A DNA stretch of 5,164 bases from positions 1 through 5,164 of the forward strand of contig CALKHV010000038.1 of NCBI GenBank assembly GCA_937988865.1, written 5' to 3'. The notes beneath the pieces were generated by a model that was given only the letters and a program-made list of their open reading frames with translations, did no database searches and was not told where the DNA came from. Position 1 is the stretch's first letter, and every line of letters starts with the position of its first letter. A program made the position numbers and the translations under genes. Of this stretch, positions 1 through 5,164 are shown piece by piece. Origin of the DNA: an uncultured Propionibacteriaceae bacterium. Its GTDB lineage: Bacteria; Actinomycetota; Actinomycetes; Propionibacteriales; Propionibacteriaceae.

Positions 1-39
1 CGACGAGCTCCCGACCCCCAAGAGGGCCCTGAACGGCGC

Positions 40-228
40 GTTTCCCTGCGTCCGCAAGGAAACCGCCCCCGGGGGGGACGCCGGAGGCCCCCAAACAGCG
101 CGTTTCCCTGCCTTGGCATGGAAACCGCCCCCAAAGAGGCCGCGAACGGCGTGTTTCCCTGCGTCCGCAAGGAAACCCACCCCCCAGACGGCCCTGAGCG
201 GCGTGTATCCCTGCCTCCGCAAGGAAAC
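40..228. repeat. Tandem array of four 24-bp imperfect palindromes
   Basis: Four 24-bp copies lie at 40-63, 102-125, 153-176 and 205-228 (start-to-start spacing 62, 51 and 52). Each has a left arm GTTTCC (GTATCC in copy 4), an inner TGCG/CGCA-like stem and a right arm GGAAAC. Copies 1 and 3 are identical. Copy 2 has inner stem TGCC-TT-GGCA instead of TGCG-TC-CGCA, so both sides changed and pairing was kept. Copy 4 is weaker: one outer and one inner pair are broken. Flanking GGCG before and CGCC after copy 1 could extend its stem past a one-base bulge. The sequences before copies 1, 3 and 4 resemble each other (motifs such as GGCCCTGAACGGCG), so the true unit is about 52 bp. The array lies just 3' of the alkylsulfatase gene. 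It could act as a terminator or RNA stabiliser, be an extragenic palindromic element, or bind a protein; no U-tract is visible. The repeat is plain in the sequence; its role is unknown and I do not recognise the family. Confidence 0.85.
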
Positions 229-250
229 CCACCCCCGGGGGGACGCCGGA
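64..250. repeat. Duplicated C5G6-7 spacer block flanking the palindromes
   Basis: The sequence right after palindrome copy 1 (64-85) and after copy 4 (229-250) is nearly the same: a C-rich start, CCCCC followed by 7 or 6 G, then ACGCCGGA. Copies 2 and 3 are instead followed by a different C-rich sequence that leads into a GGC(C/G)CTGA-like block. The array is therefore built from two kinds of spacer and is not a simple single-period repeat. The C-run/G-run junction is self-complementary. This suggests growth by unequal exchange or slippage between repeated blocks (inference). No coding potential is supported here. Confidence 0.6.
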
Positions 251-270
251 CGCCGCCAGGGGAGCAGTCG

Positions 271-2166
271 TCAGGGAGTGACGATGGCGAAGTCCGGGTC
301 GACGTGGTCGAGCACCGCCCTCAGCCGACCGAACACCCCCAGGTCGCCCTCAACCGTGATCCCGGCGGACGCCAACTGGTCGAGCGGGATCAGTCCGCCC
401 AGCAGTCCTGCCAGCTGACGACTGCCCAGGTGCAGGACCACGTCCGCAGGCCCTCCCCCCAGACCGGTCGTGTGCGAGAGCACGCCGTTGCTCAGCGTGA
501 CCCGGTGCACCTGCCCGAGGTCGGTGAGGTCGACGTCGATGCGCAGGTACTCGTCCCACGCACGCGGTCCGTCGACCCGGATGGCGATCGCGTCGAACCA
601 CTGCTCCGGTGTCAGCTGGGCGAAGAGGTCGGGCGCCGCCGCGACTGCCGGCGTCCCGAAGCCGCCGTGCCGCAACTCGTGTGCCGCGGACAGATAGGCA
701 CACCGCCAGGTGCCGTTCTCCGAGCCGTAGCCGAGTTGTTCGAAGGTGTCGGCGAGCAACTCGGCGGCCTCCGCATGCTCCGGCTCGGCGAACACGACGT
801 GGCTGAGCACCTCGGCCACCCACCGGAAGTCACCCTCGGCGAACGACTCCCGGGCCTTCGCGACGACCGCGTCCGCCCCGCCCATGTAGTCGACGTACCG
901 GCGGCCGGCCGCTGTCGGTGGGTGCTGCCACAGGTTGGCCGGGTTGCCGTCGTACCAGCCGAGGTAGCGCTGGTAGATCGCCTTGACGTTGTGGCTCACC
1001 GAGCCGTAGTAGCCCCGGGCGTGCCACGCGTTCTCCAGCGCCGGCGGCAGCTGGAACCGTTCGGCGATCTCGGAACCCGTGAGTCCCTGGTTGAGCATGC
1101 GCAGGGTCTGGTCGTGCAGGTAGGCGTAGAGGTCGCGCTGCTCCGACAGGAAGCGCATCGCGCGGTCGTGTCCCCAGGTGGGCCAGTGATGGGACGCGAA
1201 GACGACGTCGGTCTCGTCCCCGAACAGCCTGATGGCGTCCGCCAGGTAACGCGCCCAGGCGTGCGGATCGCGGACGAGCGCCCCGCGGATCGTGAGGATG
1301 TTGTGGAGCACGTGGGTGGCGTTCTCGGCCAGGCACAGCGCGCGCAGGTCGGGGAAGAGGAAGTGCATCTCGGCAGGAGCCTCCGAACCGGGCGCCATCT
1401 GGAAGACCATCCGGATGCCGTCGACAGTGAGTTCCTCCCCCGTCGTGCTGATCTCGACGGTCGGTGCGATCAGCGTGACCGTGCCCGTCGACGTGGTCTG
1501 GCCGAGCCCGGCACCGACCTGTCCCTGCGGTCCCCGCTCCAGCGCCGCCCCGTACATGTAGCCGGCCCGCCGGGCCATGGCCGTCCCGGCGTAGACGTTC
1601 TCCGCGACGGCGTGGCTCGTGAACCCGACCGGGGCGATCACCGGCACCGCGCCCGAGTCGACGTCCGCCTGGTCGACCACCCCCCGGACGCCGGCGAAGT
1701 GGTCGGCGTGGCTGTGGGTGTAGAGCACGCCCGTGACCGGACGCTCACCCCGGTGCTCGCGATACAGCTGGAGGGCGGCGGCCGCGGTCTCGGTCGAGAT
1801 CAGGGGATCGATGACGAGGACGCCACGGTCACCCTCGACGAAGGTGATGTTCGACAGGTCCAGTCCGCGCACCTGGTAGATGCGGGGAACGACCTCGAAC
1901 AGGCCCTGGATGGAGTTCAGTTGCGACTGGCGCCAGAGGCTCGGGTTGACCGTGTCGGGCGCGTCGCCGGCGAGGAAGTCGTAGGAGTCGTTGTTCCACA
2001 CGATCCGGCCGTCGGCGGCATGGACGATCCCCGGCTCGAGCGCCGCGATGAAGCCGCGGTGGGCGTCGTCGAAATCCTGCCGGTCCGAGAAGGGCAGCGA
2101 CTCCAGCAACTCCTTGTGCTGCGCGCTGATCGCGGGCGAGGCGGGCTTGGGCTGGATGTCGGTCAT
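271..2166 (-). CDS. Linear primary alkylsulfatase (metallo-beta-lactamase fold, SdsA/BDS1 type)
   Basis: The 631-residue enzyme is predicted to hydrolyse alkyl sulfate esters such as dodecyl sulfate to alcohol plus sulfate using two zinc ions. The metal-binding motif THSHADH is at residues 150-156 (H151, H153, D155, H156). Further likely ligands are E262 in PGSEAPAE, E281 in LCLAENATH and the histidines of ASHHWPTWG (H326/H327). The E262-E281 region and the following HNILTIRG (288-295) are typical of the alkylsulfatase branch and not of ordinary beta-lactamases. About residues 365-505 match the family's helical dimerisation domain, and about 515-631 the SCP2-like C-terminal domain. Length is close to the usual 630-660. 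ATG at 2166 was chosen because AGGAAG lies 7 bases upstream. An in-frame ATG at 2313 would add 49 Arg/Gly-rich residues without a good ribosome site. No hydrophobic signal peptide is seen with either start, so a cytoplasmic location is inferred. The gene is transcribed divergently from a LuxR-type regulator and ends just before the palindrome array. All key residues look intact. The exact substrate is not known. Confidence 0.93.
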   Translation of the reverse strand: MTDIQPKPASPAISAQHKELLESLPFSDRQDFDDAHRGFIAALEPGIVHAADGRIVWNNDSYDFLAGDAPDTVNPSLWRQSQLNSIQGLFEVVPRIYQVRGLDLSNITFVEGDRGVLVIDPLISTETAAAALQLYREHRGERPVTGVLYTHSHADHFAGVRGVVDQADVDSGAVPVIAPVGFTSHAVAENVYAGTAMARRAGYMYGAALERGPQGQVGAGLGQTTSTGTVTLIAPTVEISTTGEELTVDGIRMVFQMAPGSEAPAEMHFLFPDLRALCLAENATHVLHNILTIRGALVRDPHAWARYLADAIRLFGDETDVVFASHHWPTWGHDRAMRFLSEQRDLYAYLHDQTLRMLNQGLTGSEIAERFQLPPALENAWHARGYYGSVSHNVKAIYQRYLGWYDGNPANLWQHPPTAAGRRYVDYMGGADAVVAKARESFAEGDFRWVAEVLSHVVFAEPEHAEAAELLADTFEQLGYGSENGTWRCAYLSAAHELRHGGFGTPAVAAAPDLFAQLTPEQWFDAIAIRVDGPRAWDEYLRIDVDLTDLGQVHRVTLSNGVLSHTTGLGGGPADVVLHLGSRQLAGLLGGLIPLDQLASAGITVEGDLGVFGRLRAVLDHVDPDFAIVTP

Positions 2167-2173
2167 GGGTCGT

Positions 2174-2179
2174 CTTCCT
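2174..2179 (-). promoter_or_regulatory. Ribosome binding site of the alkylsulfatase gene
   Basis: Read on the minus strand, AGGAAG precedes the ATG at 2166 with a 7-base gap. It is a good Shine-Dalgarno match and decides the start codon in favour of the 631-residue protein. The upstream in-frame ATGs at 2313 and 2286 have nothing comparable. Confidence 0.75.
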
Positions 2180-2260
2180 GTCAGCGGGGAACCGCGCCCT
2201 GGGCCGGCGTCCTCGCGGTGAAGGGCATCACATCGTCGACGTGTGCCCGCTGACCCAGCG

Positions 2261-2285
2261 TGCCGCGCAGCACCTGGCCGCGGCA
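2261..2285. repeat. Inverted repeat with 7-bp arms in the divergent promoter region
   Basis: TGCCGCG (2261-2267) and CGCGGCA (2279-2285) are exact reverse complements separated by 11 bases. The right arm overlaps the left end of the neighbouring palindrome by two bases. On the minus strand it could form a hairpin in a sulfatase leader transcript, if transcription starts upstream of it. It could also be half of a compound protein-binding site. In sequence this GC-rich, such a repeat can arise by chance. Confidence 0.45.
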
Positions 2286-2301
2286 TCACCCCGGAGTGAT
2301 G
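2284..2301. promoter_or_regulatory. 18-bp palindrome, candidate operator
   Basis: The sequence CATCAC-CCCGGA-GTGATG has perfect 6-bp arms and a self-complementary CCGG core, so 8 of 9 pairs match. It is relatively AT-rich for this window and sits in the shared promoter region. Its centre lies about 65 bases upstream of the regulator start codon and about 126 bases upstream of the sulfatase start. If the regulator transcript is leaderless, the centre is near -65, a position compatible with activation from an upstream site. The palindrome is seen directly; the operator role, and binding by the adjacent LuxR-type protein or another factor, is inference. Confidence 0.55.
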
Positions 2302-2323
2302 ATTCCGCGACATCGCCCGCTCG

Positions 2324-2351
2324 GCGACCGGCAGCGGAACCGCACTAGAGT
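2324..2351 (+). promoter_or_regulatory. Candidate leaderless promoter of the LuxR-type regulator
   Basis: TAGAGT at 2346-2351 fits the actinobacterial -10 pattern TANNNT and is followed by only 6 bases before the ATG at 2358. A weak -35 candidate, GCGACC at 2324-2329, lies 16 bases upstream and shares only GAC with the consensus. No convincing Shine-Dalgarno sequence precedes the ATG, as expected if transcription starts at or very near the A of the start codon. The TAG within this hexamer is also an in-frame stop, which rules out an earlier start for the protein. Confidence 0.45.
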
Positions 2352-2357
2352 CGCGAC

Positions 2358-4919
2358 ATGCAACCGCTGCAGGCGGCAGTCGCCCCCGGCGTCCCTGTCG
2401 TATTCGTCACCCGGCCCTCGCCCGGCCCACAGGCCATCGAGCGTCCGGCGCTCTGGCGGCGACTGGACGGCCTGGTCGACACCCATCGCGTCACCCTTGT
2501 GGCGGCACCCGCCGGCTACGGCAAGACCACCCTGCTGAGCACGTGGGCGGCGCACAGCACGCGTGCGGTGGCGTGGTTGACGCTCACGGAGGCCGACCGG
2601 CACGCCGACCACCTGGCGCGAGGGCTCGAGGCAGCACTCCTCGCGCTCGGGCCACGCACCGTCGGGGAGGGCGCCGAGGCAGTCCTCGTCGTCGACGACG
2701 TCCATCTCCTCGCGGACGCCGCCCGGAAGGCGCTCCATCCGCTCATCGGGCTCCTGGACGAGTCACCGTCGGCCCTGCGCCTCATCCTCTCCGGACGCAC
2801 GACGCCACCCCTCGGCCTTGCCCGCCTGACCGCCAGCGGGGAGCTGGGCCGCCTGTCCGTCGAGGACCTGTCGTTCACCGCGGATGAGGTCGACCTCGCC
2901 GGACGCGCCGCCGGACACGCGATCAGCGCCGACAGGGCGTCCCGACTGCACGCGACGACGGGTGGCTGGCCGGTCGCCGTGCGGCTCGCCCTCCTCGCCA
3001 CCCCGGCCGGGATCAAGGCCCTGACGCCTCCCGTGGACGGCCCGACCATCCCCGAGCTGCCCGAGTACCTCATCGAGAACGTCCTCGACACCCTCCCCAC
3101 CGACCTCCGCTCGTTCGTGCTCCCGGCCTGCACGTCCGACTGGTTGACCGGCGCCCTCGCGGGGGAACTCGCCGGGGTCCCGAATGGGGCCGAGTACCTC
3201 GAGCGGACGGTCGCAGCCGGCCTGCCGCTGGAACGACGGGGAACCTTCCGGGGGGAGCCGTTGTACCGCTGGCACCCCGTGATGGCCCAGGCTGGGCGTG
3301 AGATCCTCCTGCGGCGCGACCCGGAACGGTGCCGCCGTCTCGACCTGGTGGCGGCCCGGAACATCGGCGCCCAGGACACCTTCGCGGCCGCCGCGCTGGC
3401 ACTTCGGGGACGCGACCCGGAGTTCGCCGCCCGCCTGATCCGGTCACAGTGGCTCGCGGCGGTCCTGCGCGGCGACTCCGACCAGCTGGCGGCCCTCTGC
3501 GGCGATCTTCCCGCGCCCTGGTCGCAGGATCCAGAGATCCTCGCCGTGCTGGCCGCCTGCCGCCGCAATGCCGGGGACGCCACCAGCGCGCACGACCTGG
3601 ACCAACGCGCGGCCCTCGCTGCGACCGCTCTGGACCCCGACCGGCGGCGCGGCTTCGACCTCACCCAGTTGCTCGCCCGTCTCTTCGTGCTCGACGACGC
3701 CGAGAGCCTGGCCCCCGCGTCCCGGCAGGCCCTGGAACAGCTCTCCGCGTCCGACCCTCCGGACGGCGTACTTCGTGCCTGTGCGCTGCTCCTCATCGGC
3801 TGGACCGAACTCCGCCTCCGCCACGCACAGGCGGCCCTGCCCGTTCTCGCCGATGCGGCGCGGCTCTGCCGGGCCGAGGGCCTGGACGACCTGGCCGACC
3901 GCGCCCGGGGCAACCACGCCTTCGCCCTGGCCTTCGTCGGCGATTTCACCGGCGCCGAGGCGGCGCTTGCCGAGGCGTCGTCCGGGTCGGCGACGTGGCG
4001 TCGCACGGACGGGGCCATCGAGTGGTTCACGGTCGGGTGGATCGGCTACTGGACGGGAGACACCAGCCGGGCGGTCGACGCGTTCCAGAAGGCCGTCCAC
4101 CAGGGCGGCGGGCTCGTCTCCTACGCCCATCTCGCCCGCCTGTACCTCCTGCATGCGGCCATCGATGCCGGCGACCCCGACCTCATCTCCCGACATGAAG
4201 ACCTCCTCGATGAGGTGCCCGAACAGACCGTCCAGGGGTTGCCGTGGGGGATCTACCGCACAGTGGTGCGGGCGGGCATCCTCCTCGGTCGCGGCAGGCC
4301 CGGGGACGCCACCGACCTCCTCGACACGGTCGTCTCGTCCGAGCCGGTGACACCCGCGGCCCACGCGCACGCGGCGGAACTCTACTGGCGATGCGGACGC
4401 GTGGACTCCGCCCGTCTGCAGGCCGCCCAGCTCACCGGTGAGCTGCCCGGCTACTTCGCGATCAGCGGACTGGTGGTCCGGGCGCTGTGCGCACGACATG
4501 ACGAGGAGTCGACGAAAGCCCACGAATTGCTCGAGGAGGCCCTCGCGGTGGGCGCGCGCCAGGGCCTGCTGCGTCCGTTCAGCCACCAGGACGCCGCACT
4601 TGCCGACCTGCTCGCCGAGCACGCCGCCCTGGGTACCCGCCACGAACACTTCCTCGCCGAGGCCCTCGCGCGGCAGCGCGCGGTGGCCGGGCGAACGACC
4701 GGGACGCTGCTCAGCGCCCGCGAGAGCGAGGTACTGGCACGGCTGGCCACCCGGATGTCGGCGTCCGAGATCGCGGCAGACCTCTTCATCAGTCCCAACA
4801 CCCTGAAGTCCCACGTGCGATCGATCTACCGCAAACTGGGCGTGGAGACCCGTCGAGACGCCGTCCGCGTCGCCCTCGCCCAGGAGACGGCGCCTCGCCC
4901 CGGGCAACGAGGACGCTGA
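2358..4919 (+). CDS. LuxR-family transcriptional regulator, large ATP-binding (MalT/LAL) type
   Basis: This 853-residue protein is predicted to be a cytoplasmic signal-dependent DNA-binding regulator. Residues about 25-320 form a STAND-type NTPase. The Walker A motif is APAGYGKTTLL (50-60, K56 T57), Walker B is VLVVDDVHLL (109-118, D113/D114), followed by LSGRTTPP (144-151), the winged-helix-side motif TGGWPVAVRLALL (201-213) and YRWHPVMAQ (303-311). About residues 330-770 are Ala/Leu-rich and helical, consistent with TPR-like repeats that would bind an inducer or partner. The LuxR helix-turn-helix is at about 785-840, with LSARESEVLARLA, SEIAADLFISPNTLKSHV and IYRKLGV. Length is near the usual 850-950 for the family. 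The stretch between Walker A and Walker B looks shorter than usual. ATG 2358 is the first possible start because TAG at 2346 closes the frame. The gene is divergent from the alkylsulfatase and may regulate it (inference); the inducer is unknown. Confidence 0.92.
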   Translation: MQPLQAAVAPGVPVVFVTRPSPGPQAIERPALWRRLDGLVDTHRVTLVAAPAGYGKTTLLSTWAAHSTRAVAWLTLTEADRHADHLARGLEAALLALGPRTVGEGAEAVLVVDDVHLLADAARKALHPLIGLLDESPSALRLILSGRTTPPLGLARLTASGELGRLSVEDLSFTADEVDLAGRAAGHAISADRASRLHATTGGWPVAVRLALLATPAGIKALTPPVDGPTIPELPEYLIENVLDTLPTDLRSFVLPACTSDWLTGALAGELAGVPNGAEYLERTVAAGLPLERRGTFRGEPLYRWHPVMAQAGREILLRRDPERCRRLDLVAARNIGAQDTFAAAALALRGRDPEFAARLIRSQWLAAVLRGDSDQLAALCGDLPAPWSQDPEILAVLAACRRNAGDATSAHDLDQRAALAATALDPDRRRGFDLTQLLARLFVLDDAESLAPASRQALEQLSASDPPDGVLRACALLLIGWTELRLRHAQAALPVLADAARLCRAEGLDDLADRARGNHAFALAFVGDFTGAEAALAEASSGSATWRRTDGAIEWFTVGWIGYWTGDTSRAVDAFQKAVHQGGGLVSYAHLARLYLLHAAIDAGDPDLISRHEDLLDEVPEQTVQGLPWGIYRTVVRAGILLGRGRPGDATDLLDTVVSSEPVTPAAHAHAAELYWRCGRVDSARLQAAQLTGELPGYFAISGLVVRALCARHDEESTKAHELLEEALAVGARQGLLRPFSHQDAALADLLAEHAALGTRHEHFLAEALARQRAVAGRTTGTLLSARESEVLARLATRMSASEIAADLFISPNTLKSHVRSIYRKLGVETRRDAVRVALAQETAPRPGQRGR

Positions 4920-4923
4920 AGGG

Positions 4924-5164
4924 CTACCGCTGCAGCAGCTCCGCCATCTGGTCGGCGATCATCGTCATGGCCCGCTCAGGCACCAGCCGGGTGATCCAGT
5001 CCATGACCTGGGCATCACGTCCGACCACGACCCGGTACGCCCCCCGCTCGAGGCCGGCGACGATGATCTCGGCCGCCTCGTGTGCAGGCAGGACCTTGCG
5101 GTTCGCGGCGTTGTCGTTCGCGCCCGCTACCGCCGGGACGTGGACGCCCGAATTCTCCGTGATA
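4924..5164 (-). CDS. Short-chain dehydrogenase/reductase, C-terminal fragment (cut by window edge)
   Basis: Only the last 79 codons and the stop (TAG, read on the minus strand at 4926-4924) are inside the window; the 5' part lies beyond 5164. The readable protein contains ENSGVHVPAVAGA, then NRKVLPAHEAAEIIVAGLERG, YRVVVGRD and a helical end MIADQMAELLQR. The pattern of a residue block placing an enzyme 'E/A-A-x-x-I-V-x-G-L/I-x-x-G' before 'Y-R-V-x-V-G-x-D' is typical of the C-terminal end of classical SDR oxidoreductases. The Rossmann nucleotide-binding motif and the catalytic Tyr-x-x-x-Lys would be upstream and cannot be checked. It converges on the regulator gene with 4 bases between stops. 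The substrate is unknown; oxidation of alcohols released by the sulfatase is possible but unproven. Confidence 0.75.
   Translation of the reverse strand, partial: ITENSGVHVPAVAGANDNAANRKVLPAHEAAEIIVAGLERGAYRVVVGRDAQVMDWITRLVPERAMTMIADQMAELLQR

Larger units (their letters stand above)
2167..2357. other. Divergent intergenic regulatory region
   Basis: These 191 bases separate the start codons of the sulfatase (minus) and the regulator (plus), so both promoters should lie here. Seen in it: a ribosome site for the sulfatase at 2174-2179, an inverted repeat at 2261-2285, an 18-bp palindrome at 2284-2301, and a TANNNT-type -10 element just before the regulator start. The 8-mer GGCATCAC occurs at 2224-2231 and again at 2282-2289, the second copy forming most of the left arm of the palindrome. 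No clear -10/-35 pair for the sulfatase could be picked out on the minus strand. No credible small ORF is seen. Confidence 0.75.

Noticed and set aside
40..228. CRISPR array (repeated 24-bp palindromes with 27-38-base spacers)
   Set aside because: The spacers resemble one another and share C-rich blocks. The repeats differ between copies, only four are present, and no cas gene is visible. This fits a degenerate tandem repeat, not a CRISPR array.
2229..2245. Inverted repeat CACA-N9-TGTG in the divergent region as an operator
   Set aside because: Four-base arms are too short to stand out from chance. It is kept only as a note because it overlaps one GGCATCAC copy.
118..2253. Plus-strand open frame of 711 codons opposite the sulfatase gene
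   Set aside because: It is antisense to a well-supported enzyme with intact catalytic motifs. Its protein is Arg/Val/Gly/Asp-rich without any recognisable domain, it starts inside a palindrome repeat, and it has no ribosome site. Long antisense frames are expected at this GC content.
2167..2313. 49-residue N-terminal extension of the alkylsulfatase from the ATG at 2313
   Set aside because: The added residues are Arg/Gly/Pro-rich, with no hydrophobic signal and no good ribosome site. It would place the palindrome and inverted repeat inside coding sequence. ATG 2166 has AGGAAG at proper spacing.
2516..4030. Minus-strand open frame of 504 codons opposite the regulator gene
   Set aside because: Its composition is Ser/Arg/Ala-rich low complexity with no motif, and it is fully antisense to the regulator, whose Walker and helix-turn-helix motifs are clear.
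3444..4907. Minus-strand open frame of 487 codons opposite the regulator gene
   Set aside because: It is a Gly/Val/Arg-rich translation with no known domain, explained as a shadow of the regulator coding frame.
4893..4912. Hairpin CCTCG-N10-CGAGG near the end of the regulator gene as a terminator
   Set aside because: It lies inside the coding sequence, has only 5-bp arms with a 10-base loop, and no T-run follows on either strand.

Overview
The window is very GC-rich (roughly 70% by eye), with strong G/C bias at third codon positions and long spurious antisense frames. Together with the types of protein encoded, this points to a high-GC actinobacterium. I cannot place it to genus from the sequence alone.

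Layout. Positions 1-270 are non-coding and hold a degenerate tandem array of four 24-bp palindromes with GTTTCC/GGAAAC arms. The palindromes are embedded in semi-conserved, C-rich spacer sequence. Positions 271-2166 (minus strand) encode a complete 631-residue linear primary alkylsulfatase: a metallo-beta-lactamase fold, an alkylsulfatase dimerisation domain and an SCP2-like C-terminal domain. Positions 2167-2357 are a divergent intergenic region. It carries an 18-bp near-perfect palindrome, an adjoining 7-bp-arm inverted repeat and a candidate leaderless promoter. Positions 2358-4919 (plus strand) encode an 853-residue MalT/LAL-type LuxR regulator: an N-terminal STAND-type NTPase, a helical-repeat middle and a C-terminal LuxR helix-turn-helix. 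Positions 4924-5164 (minus strand) are the last 79 codons of a short-chain dehydrogenase/reductase cut by the window edge. This gene converges on the regulator with only 4 bases between the stop codons.

How the parts may fit together (inference). The sulfatase would cleave alkyl sulfates such as dodecyl sulfate to a fatty alcohol and inorganic sulfate. The divergently transcribed ATP-dependent regulator is a plausible local controller, and the palindrome in the shared intergenic region is a plausible operator. An SDR could in principle oxidise the released alcohol, but its substrate cannot be read from the C-terminal fragment and it sits in a separate transcription unit. The protein-coding content is of recognisable families. 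The least explained element is the palindrome array downstream of the sulfatase gene. I did not find convincing evidence of a wholly new multi-gene system.
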